From Timonella sp031979385 (lineage in GTDB: Bacteria > Actinomycetota > Actinomycetes > Actinomycetales > Cellulomonadaceae), in the NCBI GenBank assembly GCA_031979385.1, contig DALZEF010000001.1:124001-188000 (forward strand): DNA of 64,000 nt. Reading direction: 5' to 3'. Below, in pieces: positions 9,330-18,013 of this stretch. Under the pieces are notes generated by a model. The model saw nothing but the letters and a program-made list of their open reading frames with translations. It was not told the origin of the DNA and ran no database searches. The position numbers and the translations under genes were made by a program. Numbering within the stretch: position 1 is the first letter of the stretch; every line of letters begins with the position of its first letter.

Positions 9330-9812
9330 ATGTCTAAGGAATCCCCAATGGAACGCGAGTTTCAACGCATCGCTGAAGAGATCTCGCGCGGAGGTTCGCT
9401 AGACTTCCCAAGCGAGGGTGAAGGCGCGTTCAACAACATCGTGCTACCACCAAATGGCTTTGCTGAAGATGAGGCTGAGGAAATCGAGATCGAACTCGCG
9501 GACCTTCCCATCCGCGATGAACTCCTCGACGACGGCGGTTTCTCCTACGAGGCAACCTGCTATTGGCCTGGCTCGGACGAGACCGTCGGTGCCTCCGTGA
9601 CTCATGGCGAGACCACGCACGCGCTCATCGAGTTCAAGGGGGATGGCCAGTGGGAGTTCACGTCCTCGAACCTCACCCCCATCGAGCTGCTCGCGATCCT
9701 CAAGCAGATCTCCGAGACCATCGAGGAGAACCTTGAGGAACTCGACGAACAGTGGGATGGCCGCCGCGAGGAACTAGGCACCACCCCACCGGCGACGCCA
9801 ACCAACAATTAG
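9330..9812 (+). CDS. Unknown acidic protein
   Basis: I do not recognise this 160-residue protein. It is strongly acidic, with Glu/Asp runs at about residues 50-65 (EDEAEEIEIELADL) and again near the C-terminus (ETIEENLEELDEQ). It has no signal peptide or membrane helix. The middle part (SYEATCYWPGSDETVG) looks like beta-strand. The ATG at 9330 follows AAAGGCGA. It stands alone, divergent from the ROK operon and closed by a strong bidirectional terminator. A soluble protein that binds a basic partner is conceivable, but there is no direct evidence. Confidence 0.75.
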   Translation: MSKESPMEREFQRIAEEISRGGSLDFPSEGEGAFNNIVLPPNGFAEDEAEEIEIELADLPIRDELLDDGGFSYEATCYWPGSDETVGASVTHGETTHALIEFKGDGQWEFTSSNLTPIELLAILKQISETIEENLEELDEQWDGRREELGTTPPATPTNN

Positions 9813-9816
9813 ACGC

Positions 9817-9862
9817 AAAAACGTGTGGCGGCCTCCCCAACAGGGGAGGCCGCCACACGTTT
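9817..9862. terminator. Bidirectional intrinsic terminator
   Basis: A perfect 17-bp stem (CGTGTGGCGGCCTCCCC at 9821-9837, its complement at 9842-9858) with an AACA loop, AAAA on the left and TTT on the right. It serves the acidic-protein gene on plus and the TPR gene on minus. Confidence 0.92.
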
Positions 9863-9886
9863 GCCGTTCGATCGACAGATCGAAAC

Positions 9887-10639
9887 TTACTGCGCGATCG
9901 AGAAGACCGTACGGGCCTCTTCGAATGCCTTACGTGCATCGTCCTTGCGGTCCAGTGCGTGGTAGATGTCAGCGAGCGCGACCATGCACTCGCCGTACTG
10001 GTGCTGCTGGCTGCGGGCCTTGAATGCCTTCTTCGCCTCAAGGAAGTACGGCTCGGCCTCCTCGAAGTTGTCCGCGTTCAGGAGCACGCGTCCAATTCCA
10101 AGTTGGCACTGGCTGACGCGGCGGTCGTTCTCAGCGGATGAGTAGTACTCAAGCGCGTCATGATAGGCGGCGAGAGCGAGATCGGATTCCTCGGTTGCCT
10201 CGTGAACGCCTCCCAGCGAGAGCTTCGCGGAGGCCACTTCGTGCTCCAGTTCGTTCTCGGTGTAGTAGGAGAGCGCTTCGAGGTACAGGGCGCGGGCCTC
10301 GGCGAGTTCACCCTTGCTCCAGTGCACCATCGCCACGTTCATGGTTGCGTCGGCGGCCTCGCGGGGCATGTCAGTCTGAGCGAACTCGGTGCGGGCGGCG
10401 GCGTACATCTCGTGCGCCTCGACGGCATTGGACTGACTCCAGTACAGATCACCCAGGTTCATCGCGCAGATGGCGGCCTGTGCGAGCGAGTTTTGGGAGG
10501 CGAAGAATGCGCGGGCCTGGCGCAACGCGTCCACGGTGTTGCCTTCCGCTACGCCACCGGACTCTTTCAGCGCCTCAACCGCACGGTGGACGGCATCCTG
10601 TGCACCTGAGATCGATTCGTTGAGATTAGATGAACTCAT
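9887..10639 (-). CDS. Tetratricopeptide-repeat protein
   Basis: 250 residues, almost all helical. There are repeated 34-40-residue TPR units, for example AAICAMNLGDLYWSQSN, AADATMNVAMVHWSKGE, ASAKLSLGGVHEATEE and GECMVALADIYHALDR, each with the small/large residue pattern of TPR helix A. No signal peptide or enzymatic domain is present, so a cytoplasmic scaffold is likely. The ATG at 10639 is used; an upstream ATG at 10663 lacks a better ribosome site. It is monocistronic next to dnaB. No partner can be named. Confidence 0.85.
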   Translation of the reverse strand: MSSSNLNESISGAQDAVHRAVEALKESGGVAEGNTVDALRQARAFFASQNSLAQAAICAMNLGDLYWSQSNAVEAHEMYAAARTEFAQTDMPREAADATMNVAMVHWSKGELAEARALYLEALSYYTENELEHEVASAKLSLGGVHEATEESDLALAAYHDALEYYSSAENDRRVSQCQLGIGRVLLNADNFEEAEPYFLEAKKAFKARSQQHQYGECMVALADIYHALDRKDDARKAFEEARTVFSIAQ

Positions 10640-10833
10640 GCCCCGACTGTAGCGGTTTTTCACCCGTCTGAACAGGTGTTGCGGTACGTGTCTTGGACTA
10701 GTCTGCCAAGTTTCTCGCGAGGGTGCGGGTGGGTGTTGCGTCGGGTGGGTTTGCTTGGCGACGAGCCGACTGTGCGGTACGGCCGTAACCGCTGGCAGGA
10801 TGGCTGGCGATCAGGGGTTTGGCCTCGTCACAC

Positions 10834-12213
10834 CTACTGCTGCATGTTCACAAAGCGTGAGTACTGGCCCTGGAACGCAACGGCGATGTCTGCGGTTGGA
10901 CCGTTACGGTGCTTCGCCACGATCAGGTCGGCCTCTCCGGCGCGCGGGTGTTCCTTCTCATAGGCATCGGGGCGGTGCACGAGCACGACCATGTCTGCGT
11001 CCTGCTCGATCGACCCGGATTCGCGAAGGTCGGAGATGGCCGGGCGCTTATCGGTACGCTGTTCAGGGCCACGGTTCAACTGTGAGATCGCGATGACCGG
11101 GACTTCTATTTCCTTTGCGAGCAGTTTGAGCGCACGAGAGAACTCGGAGACTTCCTGTTGGCGTGATTCGACGCGCTTGCCCGAGGTCATGAGTTGGAGG
11201 TAGTCGATGACCACGAGCTTGAGGTCGTTGCGCTGCTTGAGCCTGCGGCATTTCGCGCGAATCTCCATGAGGGACATGTTGGGCGAGTCGTCGATGAACA
11301 GAGGCGCTTCCTGCATGCGTGACTGGGCCTGCGCGAGGCGCTGCCAGTCCGCCTCCTGCATGTCACCGTTGCGGAGCTTGCCCATGGAGATCGAGGCCTC
11401 TGCGGCGATGATACGCATGGCGATCTCGTTGCGGGACATTTCCAGGGAGAACACGACCGAGGCCATCTGGTGCTTGATCGATGCGGAGCGCACGAAGTCG
11501 ATGCCGAGCGTGGACTTACCCATCGCCGGACGGGCCGCGATGACGATCATCTGGCCTGGGTGCAGACCGTTGGTGAGCCGGTCGAAGTCCTCGAGTCCGG
11601 TCGGGACGCCTGTCAGTCCTTCGGTGCGGTTTTGCGCCGCTTCAATCTCGTCGATTGCGTCCGAGAGGAACTCGCCGATGACCACGTAGTCCTCGGACTG
11701 CTGGTTTTCGGTGACGTTGTAGATCTCAGCCTGAGCGTTGTTGACGACCTCGTCCGCGTCCGCGCCGTCGGTCGCGTAGCCGAGTTGGACGATGCGGGTT
11801 CCGGCCTCGACCAGACGGCGCATGATGGCGCGTTCCCGTACGATGCGCGCGTAGTATCCAGCGTTGGCCGCCGTCGGGACCATCGCGATAAGGTCGTGGA
11901 TGTATGGGGCGCCGCCGATGCGGGAGAGGGCGCCGCGCTTGTTGAGTTCCGCGACCACCGTGATCGCGTCTGCGGGCTCTCCGTGACCGTAGAGGTCAAC
12001 GATCGCGTCGTAGATCGCCTCGTGTGCGGGCTTGTAGAAGTCGTTGGACTTGATCTGCGCGATGACATCCGCGATTGCGTCCTTGGACATGAGCATGCCG
12101 CCGAGGACGCTCTGCTCTGCCGCGAGATCCTGCGGGGGCGTACGGTCAAACCTTCGTTCACTCTCCGACGGCGGCGCAGAGGAGAATGCGGGGTCGAAAG
12201 GTTCGATCGACAT
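10834..12213 (-). CDS. dnaB: Replicative DNA helicase DnaB
   Basis: 459 residues. The N-terminal helical domain (about 20-125) begins with PPQDLAAEQSVLGGMLMS. The RecA-like domain has Walker A ARPAMGKST, the DnaB segment SLEMSRNEIAMRI and Walker B VVIDYLQLM, and ends in the usual basic/Phe-rich tail. There is no intein. The ATG at 12213 follows AAGGAG at good spacing. It unwinds DNA ahead of the replication fork. Single-strand-binding protein and S6/S18/L9 are encoded about 7 kb away on the same strand, the usual actinobacterial arrangement. Upstream is a dense set of DnaA-box-like sites. Confidence 0.98.
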   Translation of the reverse strand: MSIEPFDPAFSSAPPSESERRFDRTPPQDLAAEQSVLGGMLMSKDAIADVIAQIKSNDFYKPAHEAIYDAIVDLYGHGEPADAITVVAELNKRGALSRIGGAPYIHDLIAMVPTAANAGYYARIVRERAIMRRLVEAGTRIVQLGYATDGADADEVVNNAQAEIYNVTENQQSEDYVVIGEFLSDAIDEIEAAQNRTEGLTGVPTGLEDFDRLTNGLHPGQMIVIAARPAMGKSTLGIDFVRSASIKHQMASVVFSLEMSRNEIAMRIIAAEASISMGKLRNGDMQEADWQRLAQAQSRMQEAPLFIDDSPNMSLMEIRAKCRRLKQRNDLKLVVIDYLQLMTSGKRVESRQQEVSEFSRALKLLAKEIEVPVIAISQLNRGPEQRTDKRPAISDLRESGSIEQDADMVVLVHRPDAYEKEHPRAGEADLIVAKHRNGPTADIAVAFQGQYSRFVNMQQ

Positions 12214-12441
12214 GTGGTGTGCTCCTTGTGGACCGGTCGGCATAAGCCGTGTGGCGTGCTACGCGTTGATCTGACGTCATGTGGACCGCAGCGGGAATGG
12301 GTCCCGTACGTACAGACCTGGGCCCGGTCCAGACTCTGCGTCTCATCAGTACGGTCTTGGACAGTGTGGCCGCGCGTGGGTGTCTCAAGCTCGACAGAAT
12401 ACACCGAGCCTCTAGCACTCTATCGGGTTCCGCCCAAGCAT

Positions 12442-12605
12442 GTTTCCACACCTTTTTCCACATGCCTGGGGATAACTGTGGAGATTGGCGGAGATTCCCA
12501 GTCCACAGCTGTGGACAAGTATGGGGATAACTGTGGATTAACGTTGCACAACCCTGTGATTTCGTCCACACAATGGCTCAAATTAGCCATTTTGACTGTG
12601 GATGA
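12442..12605. promoter_or_regulatory. Cluster of DnaA-box-like 9-mers upstream of dnaB
   Basis: Within 164 bp there are TTTCCACA (12443-12450), TTTTCCACA (12454-12462), TGTGGAGAT (12477-12485), CAGTCCACA (about 12499-12507), TGTGGACAA (12510-12518, exact actinobacterial DnaA box TTGTCCACA on minus), TGTGGATTA (12532-12540), TCGTCCACA (12562-12570) and TGTGGATGA (12597-12605). The 12244-12652 spacer has no gene. No dnaA or dnaN is nearby, so a DnaA-controlled promoter or titration site is likelier than oriC itself. Confidence 0.6.
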
Positions 12606-12652
12606 CTAGGTTAAGGAGAGCGTCAAACAAATCCCGCAGCAAGGACCAGTAA

Positions 12653-13984
12653 GTGGACAACAAACGAACAAAGAGTGGATATGATCGGCAGATCCTCGCG
12701 CTCGCCATCCCCTCTTTCGGCGCGCTGATCGCCGAACCGCTGTTCGTCCTCATCGACACGGCAATCGTCGGACATCTTGGCGAGACCCCGCTCGCAGGAC
12801 TCTCCATCGCCTCGACCGTGCTCCTGACCATCGCGGGACTGTGCGTCTTCCTCGCATACGCCACCACCTCGTCGGTGGCCAGGCTCATCGGCGCCGGACA
12901 CCGTGAACGCGCACTCAAGGCAGGTATTGACGGTCTATGGCTCGCTCTCGGACTCGGTATCCTCCTCGCCGTTGGGTTTGGGGCGGCGGCCCCGTGGGTA
13001 CTCGGCCTGCTCGGGGCCAGTGACGCCCTACTCGTCGAAGCCACCAGTTATCTGCGCTGGAGCGTGCCCGGTCTACCGGGAATGCTCATCGTCATGGCCG
13101 CCACCGGTGTGCTGCGCGGGTTCAAGGACACGAAGACTCCGCTCGTTGTGGCGGTGGTCGGTGCCATCGTGAACACGGTCCTGAGCGTCGTGCTCGTATA
13201 TGGCCTCAACATGGGCGTTGCCGGTTCAGGTGCGGGAACCGCGATCACGCAGATCGGCATGGGCGTCGTGCTCGCAACCGTTGTGGTGCGCAAGTCCCGC
13301 GCCGAGAACATCTCGTTGCACCCTGCACCCGCCGGAATCCTGGCGAGCGCCCGCAGCGGAGCGCCCCTGTTCATCCGAACAATCTCGCTGCGTGCGGCGC
13401 TCCTCGTCACGATCTTTGTGGCAACCCATCTGGGCACGACCGCGCTTGCTGGACACCAGGTCGTGAACGCACTGTGGAACTTTGCAGCCTTCGCTCTCGA
13501 TGCGCTTGCCATCGCCGCCCAGGCGCTTGTAGGTCAAGCGGTGGGTGCACGCGACAGGGCGGCGACGGCGGCGGTGCTGCGACGAACACTGCAGTGGGGC
13601 GTTGGAGCTGGCGTGGTCCTCGGTGCGATCATGGCTGGACTCAGCCCGTTCATCGCTCCCCTGTTCTCCTCGGAGGCATCGGTCCAGCGTGCTGTGATCG
13701 CTGGGCTTATCGCCGCAGCGGTGTTCATGCCCATTGCGGGGTGGGTGTTCATCCTCGACGGTGTACTGATGGGTGCCGGTGACGGCGTCTACCTGGCCAA
13801 GGTCGGAATGATCAACCTGGCCGTCTACGTTCCGGTCGCATTCGCCGTGTACGCGTGGGCCCCATCCGGCGCGGCAGGCCTCGTGTGGCTGTGGATCGCG
13901 TTTGGGCTCGTGTACACGGGCGCCCGTGCTGTGGCCAACGGCGTCCGACTACGTTCCGACGCATGGACCGAACACGCCCTCTAA
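12653..13984 (+). CDS. MATE-family multidrug/toxin exporter (DinF type)
   Basis: 443 residues with about 12 membrane helices. The opening ILALAIPSFGALIAEPLFVLIDTAIVGHLG is the typical first helix pair of DinF-type MATE proteins, and a second homologous half begins near residue 230. The start is GTG at 12653, supported by AAGGACC eight bases upstream; no in-frame ATG lies near. It probably exports cationic compounds in exchange for H+ or Na+ across the cytoplasmic membrane. It diverges from dnaB across the DnaA-box cluster. Substrate is not predictable. Confidence 0.9.
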   Translation: MDNKRTKSGYDRQILALAIPSFGALIAEPLFVLIDTAIVGHLGETPLAGLSIASTVLLTIAGLCVFLAYATTSSVARLIGAGHRERALKAGIDGLWLALGLGILLAVGFGAAAPWVLGLLGASDALLVEATSYLRWSVPGLPGMLIVMAATGVLRGFKDTKTPLVVAVVGAIVNTVLSVVLVYGLNMGVAGSGAGTAITQIGMGVVLATVVVRKSRAENISLHPAPAGILASARSGAPLFIRTISLRAALLVTIFVATHLGTTALAGHQVVNALWNFAAFALDALAIAAQALVGQAVGARDRAATAAVLRRTLQWGVGAGVVLGAIMAGLSPFIAPLFSSEASVQRAVIAGLIAAAVFMPIAGWVFILDGVLMGAGDGVYLAKVGMINLAVYVPVAFAVYAWAPSGAAGLVWLWIAFGLVYTGARAVANGVRLRSDAWTEHAL

Positions 13985-14531
13985 CGTTCTGCCCGTCCCT
14001 TTGAGAGTTACGAAAAGTGCACTGTCACCCAACAGAGCACAACGCTCTCGTGCGATGAGGGTTATAAGTTTCTTCTTGTGTTCCAGTGCTCACCAGGCTC
14101 ACACACGGCAAAAAACCTATGACCCTATTTGCGGGGGTTCAGATTACCGACGATCCGAGCAGATACCCCACCATCTCCCGACCCAGCCGGGCTGGGTCAG
14201 GACGAACACCCACAACTCAGCAGGATCGTCGCCAATCATCGCACTCTCCCTCCACCGTTTCGGTCTGTCCGCGGTGTCCCGGTTTTATGTGGTAAAAGTG
14301 CCGACAGAACCGAAACATCGCGTGGGGTTGCTGACGGTTCACGTGAGAGTCAGCAATGCGAGAAGGGTGCGGGTGGCTACCCGCTTGAGGCGTTTAGCTA
14401 CCCGCACCCTTTGTGGAGTAACGCACGAAAGTCCAATCGGGACAGGTGCGTTTACGGACCGAGCCGGTGTGTGCCAAGACTGCACACACCCAAGGTGAGG
14501 TGGGGGTGGGGCTCACCACGTCGTCGAAAAA
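13985..14531. other. Non-coding spacer between MATE and mtlA genes
   Basis: No credible gene. It holds a copy of the dispersed CTCGTCGCCAA-type motif (14225-14235, one mismatch) and a hairpin at 14363-14411 with 16-bp arms (one mismatch, about 17-nt loop) that lacks a U-tract and lies 380 nt beyond the MATE stop. Its role is unclear. Confidence 0.5.
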
Positions 14532-14575
14532 CTGGGTGGTTCTCAGTCGGCGCTAATGAACTGAGAACCACCCAG
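14532..14575 (-). terminator. Intrinsic terminator of mtlA
   Basis: A perfect 16-bp stem (CTGGGTGGTTCTCAGT with its complement), 12-nt loop, followed on the minus strand by TTTTT. It is 16 bp after the mtlA stop. Confidence 0.9.
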
Positions 14576-14590
14576 CAGTGAATCCAACGA

Positions 14591-16585
14591 TCAGGCCTTC
14601 AATGGATTCAACAGTCGTTGGACCTCAGCAGCAGAGTTTGCTGATTCCAACCGAGCTACCTGCTCTTGATCGGTGAAGACTTCCCCGATCTGAGCAAGCG
14701 TCTCCAAGTGCTGGCCGTCCGCGGAAGCCAGTGCGATGACAAACGTCGTGGGTTTACCACCCCAATCAAGCCCCTGTGGATACCTCACAAAGGCCAAAGC
14801 CGAGCGGCGGATCGCCGCTTTAGCCTCGTTGGTCCCGTGCGGAATGGCCAGACCGTTACCCATGTGCGTGGAGACAGAACGCTCGCGCTCGTGCATCGAC
14901 TCAACGTACTCGGGGGTAACCGCTCCGATATCCACGAGAAGACGACCCGCCTCCTCAATGGCCTCCTCCTTGTTACGAGCCGTGCCCTCAAGCACGATCG
15001 TCTCAGGCGCAAGCAGGTCTCCAACGCCCACTGCCCCCGTGCTGTCCGAGGCACTGTGGGCACCGCCCGAACCTGCCTCACCTTCCCGCTGCAGCAACTC
15101 AACGATCTCGTCATAACGAGGGCTCTCCATGAAAGACTCAACCGACACGTGCAGGGCGGATGGAGTACGCTCCCGCGCGCGCTCGGTCAAGTCTTGGTGG
15201 GTGACCACCAAGTCATAGGTGTCGGTCAATGACGAGATCGCCTTGTTCACAACCGAGACGTCGGGGAATCCTGCGCCACGGATCTTACGGCGCAGCACAG
15301 AGGCACCCATCGCAGAGGAACCCATACCCGCATCGCAGGCAAACACGATCGAGCTGATCTGTCCACCGTTCGCACGGTTTCCAAGTAGTGCCGCGGACGC
15401 AATCGAGGACTTACCTTTCATCCGCTCCATGTCCGCTGTCGCACCGGCCAGGTCACCGGAGCCGTTGCGATCAAGACGCAGCAGCACAGCGGCGATCGCG
15501 AACGTGACCGCAGCCGAGAACACCACGGACAAGGTCACCCCAACGAGGCTGCCAACCGGAGATTGCAGCCACACCGCGATGATCGACCCCGGTGCCGCAG
15601 GTGCGCGAAGTCCCGAGCCAAAAATGAGGTTGGTTGCCACACCGGTCATACCACCAGCAATCACCGCGATGATGAGTTTCGGCTTCATGAGAACGTATGG
15701 GAAGTAGATCTCGTGGATACCACCAACGAACTGGATGAGTGCGGCACCCGGTGCCGAGGCCCTCGCCATGCCAACGCCAAAGAACGTGAATGCAAGCAGC
15801 AGCCCAAGACCTGGTCCAGGGTTGGCCTCGATGAGGAACAGGATCGACTGACCCTCTCGCACGGCTTCCGTCGTGCCAAGTGGTGTGAAGACTCCGTGAT
15901 TGATGGCGTTGTTCAGGAACAGGATCTTGGCTGGCTCCACTAGGACGGAGGTGAGGGGCAAGAGACTGTGCTCAACCAAGAAGTTGACGACGGCCTCTGC
16001 ACCTCGGGAGAACCCGGACACGAAAGGACCTGCCGCCACAAACCCCACGATTGCCAGGATCATGCCCCAGATACCTGCTGAGAAGTTGTTGACCAGCATC
16101 TCGAAGCCAGGTCGAATCTTGTCTTCCCAGAGGGCATCTAGGCGCTTCATCGACCAACCGCCCAGTGGGCCCATGATCATCGCGCCTAGGAACATAGGTA
16201 CGTCTGCACCGGTGACTGCACCCATTGTTGCTATAGCACCGACAACTCCGCCTCGGACGTTGTCGTTATACATCATCCGTCCACCGGTGTATCCGATGAG
16301 GATGGGAAGTAGATACGTGATTGTCGGGCCGACGATGCCCGTGCCGTCGGCACCGGCGCCCCAGGCACCGAAGTGCTCCACGAACCCGTAACTGCCTTCG
16401 TAGCCGAAGAGCCTCGTGCCGATGAGTGTTATCCAGCCGACCTCGATGAAGAGCGCCGTAATCAGGCCCCACGCAATGAAGGCACCGATATTAGGTAACA
16501 CCATGTTGGACAGCGACGTCCCGAGTTTTTGAACTGCGATGCGCAAACCACCCTTGGTTGATGGCGCGTCAGCAGGACTAGACAT
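14591..16585 (-). CDS. mtlA: Mannitol-type PTS transporter, EIICBA fusion
   Basis: 664 residues joining three PTS domains. Residues about 20-350 form the membrane EIIC, with GGIHEIYFPYVLMKP carrying the GIHE motif of the mannitol/fructose superfamily. EIIB follows with the phospho-Cys in FACDAGMGSSAMGA. EIIA is last, with the phospho-His in GNGLAIPHGT. It imports and phosphorylates a hexitol, most likely mannitol. It diverges from a zinc-type dehydrogenase and a DeoR regulator, which are its probable metabolic partner and controller. No MtlD-type mannitol-1-phosphate dehydrogenase is in the window, so the polyol could be different (see findings). Confidence 0.92.
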   Translation of the reverse strand: MSSPADAPSTKGGLRIAVQKLGTSLSNMVLPNIGAFIAWGLITALFIEVGWITLIGTRLFGYEGSYGFVEHFGAWGAGADGTGIVGPTITYLLPILIGYTGGRMMYNDNVRGGVVGAIATMGAVTGADVPMFLGAMIMGPLGGWSMKRLDALWEDKIRPGFEMLVNNFSAGIWGMILAIVGFVAAGPFVSGFSRGAEAVVNFLVEHSLLPLTSVLVEPAKILFLNNAINHGVFTPLGTTEAVREGQSILFLIEANPGPGLGLLLAFTFFGVGMARASAPGAALIQFVGGIHEIYFPYVLMKPKLIIAVIAGGMTGVATNLIFGSGLRAPAAPGSIIAVWLQSPVGSLVGVTLSVVFSAAVTFAIAAVLLRLDRNGSGDLAGATADMERMKGKSSIASAALLGNRANGGQISSIVFACDAGMGSSAMGASVLRRKIRGAGFPDVSVVNKAISSLTDTYDLVVTHQDLTERARERTPSALHVSVESFMESPRYDEIVELLQREGEAGSGGAHSASDSTGAVGVGDLLAPETIVLEGTARNKEEAIEEAGRLLVDIGAVTPEYVESMHERERSVSTHMGNGLAIPHGTNEAKAAIRRSALAFVRYPQGLDWGGKPTTFVIALASADGQHLETLAQIGEVFTDQEQVARLESANSAAEVQRLLNPLKA

Positions 16586-16753
16586 GTCTCCTCCTTGAGA
16601 TCAGTGACTAACGTCATACAGACTTGGCCATTAAACCTCATAAACAGACTCATTGCCAAGGACTTCCAACTATTTTTATGTCCGAAAGTGTGGTTATGAT
16701 GAATTGTGGCGCGTGACACCGTGCCACGACATACTCAATCACCTGGAGGACCA

Positions 16754-17812
16754 ATGAAGGCCCTGCGCTTCTACGCGCCCGAGGACGTGCGGCTCGAAGA
16801 CCAGCCCGAACCAGAATGTGGACCGGACGAAGTCAAGATCCGAGTACGCAACTGTTCCACCTGTGGAACAGACGTCAAGATATTCCACAACGGACACCAG
16901 AACCTCAGCCCACCACGCACCATCGGACACGAGATCGCCGGAGAGATCGTGGAGGTGGGAAGCAACGTCTCCACAGCCTTCCAGCAGGACTGGAGCATCG
17001 GTGACCGAGTCCAAGTCATTGCAGCGGTCCCCTGCGGCGACTGCTACGAGTGCTCAAAGGGCTGGATGGCCGTCTGCGCCAACCAGACCTCCGTGGGCTA
17101 CCAGTACGAAGGTGGATTCGCGGAATACATGGTCGTACCACGCCAAGTACTCAAGGTTGACGGCCTCAACCGAATCCCCGAGAACGTCGGATTCGATGAG
17201 GCATCTGCGGCGGAACCCCTCGCCTGCGCCATCAACGCCCAAGAACTCCTCGGCATCGAAGAGGGAGACACCGTTGTCATCTTCGGCGCCGGCCCCATCG
17301 GATGCATGCACGTGCGCATCGCTCGCGGCGTCCACAAGTGCGGCCCTGTCTACCTTGTGGATGTCAATGCGGACCGCCTCAAGCTCTCCGCAGAGGCAGC
17401 CGCACCGGATGAGGTCATCAACGCCTCCGAGGTAGACGTCGTGGAGCGCGTCATGGAACTGACCGGCGGACGCGGCGCAGACGTCATCATCACCGCAACC
17501 GCGGCGAACATCACCCAGGAACAGGCAATTGCGATGGCGGCACGCAACGGCCGCATCTCCTTCTTTGGCGGACTGCCGAAGACGAACCCCACCATCACGT
17601 GCGACTCCAACATCGTGCACTACCGCCAGCTCCATATCCACGGCGCCAACGGTTCTGCACCAGAGCACAACAAAAAAGCCCTCGAATACATCTCTACCGG
17701 GCAGGTTCCAGTCAAGGACCTCATCACCCACCACATTCCACTCGAAGATGTACTCAGTGCCTTTGACCTTGTACGCTCTGGCACGGCAATCAAAGTCACG
17801 GTAGAGCCGTAA
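16754..17812 (+). CDS. Zinc-dependent MDR polyol (phosphate) dehydrogenase
   Basis: 352 residues of the medium-chain dehydrogenase family. Catalytic zinc ligands are Cys37 (NCSTCGTD) and His59-Glu60 (TIGHE); structural-zinc cysteines are in CGDCYECSKGWMAVC; the NAD-binding loop is FGAGPIG. The ATG at 16754 has GGAGG directly upstream, so the 16706 frame start is not used. It probably oxidises the polyol or polyol phosphate delivered by the divergent PTS, in the way GatD oxidises galactitol-1-phosphate, but sorbitol- or threonine-type dehydrogenases look alike. Confidence 0.82.
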   Translation: MKALRFYAPEDVRLEDQPEPECGPDEVKIRVRNCSTCGTDVKIFHNGHQNLSPPRTIGHEIAGEIVEVGSNVSTAFQQDWSIGDRVQVIAAVPCGDCYECSKGWMAVCANQTSVGYQYEGGFAEYMVVPRQVLKVDGLNRIPENVGFDEASAAEPLACAINAQELLGIEEGDTVVIFGAGPIGCMHVRIARGVHKCGPVYLVDVNADRLKLSAEAAAPDEVINASEVDVVERVMELTGGRGADVIITATAANITQEQAIAMAARNGRISFFGGLPKTNPTITCDSNIVHYRQLHIHGANGSAPEHNKKALEYISTGQVPVKDLITHHIPLEDVLSAFDLVRSGTAIKVTVEP

Positions 17813-17831
17813 CCTTTTTAAGGTTCGGTCG

Positions 17832-17845
17832 CAGTAACGTTACTG
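17832..17845. promoter_or_regulatory. Perfect palindrome, possible operator
   Basis: CAGTAACGTTACTG is a perfect 14-bp palindrome 20 bp after the dehydrogenase stop and before the deoR-type gene. It could be a DeoR-protein site, though no second copy was seen at the mtlA promoter. Confidence 0.35.
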
Positions 17846-17867
17846 CTCTCCCAGAAGCAACAGGTTC

Positions 17868-17909
17868 GCCGCCTAGCAAGCCCAGTTCCCGGTGCATTTG
17901 CTAGGCGGC
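17868..17909 (+). terminator. Probable terminator after the dehydrogenase
   Basis: Arms GCCGCCTAGCAA (17868-17879) and TTGCTAGGCGGC (17898-17909) pair over 12 bp, with an 18-nt loop and ATCACTTTTC after it. Confidence 0.65.
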
Positions 17910-18013
17910 ATCACTTTTCTGCGATGATTCGAGGTGGGTTGTTCTCGTTACGCCACAAGAGTTCAACCCGCATACGGGGACAACAACCACGCACCATACC
18001 GGTAGAGAGCAGC

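Noticed and set aside
11470..12609. 379-codon frame on plus across the dnaB start
   Set aside because: It is antisense to dnaB and runs on through the DnaA-box spacer; no ribosome site.
12244..12652. The DnaA-box cluster as oriC itself
   Set aside because: Actinobacterial origins lie between dnaA and dnaN, which are absent; there is also no clear AT-rich unwinding stretch.
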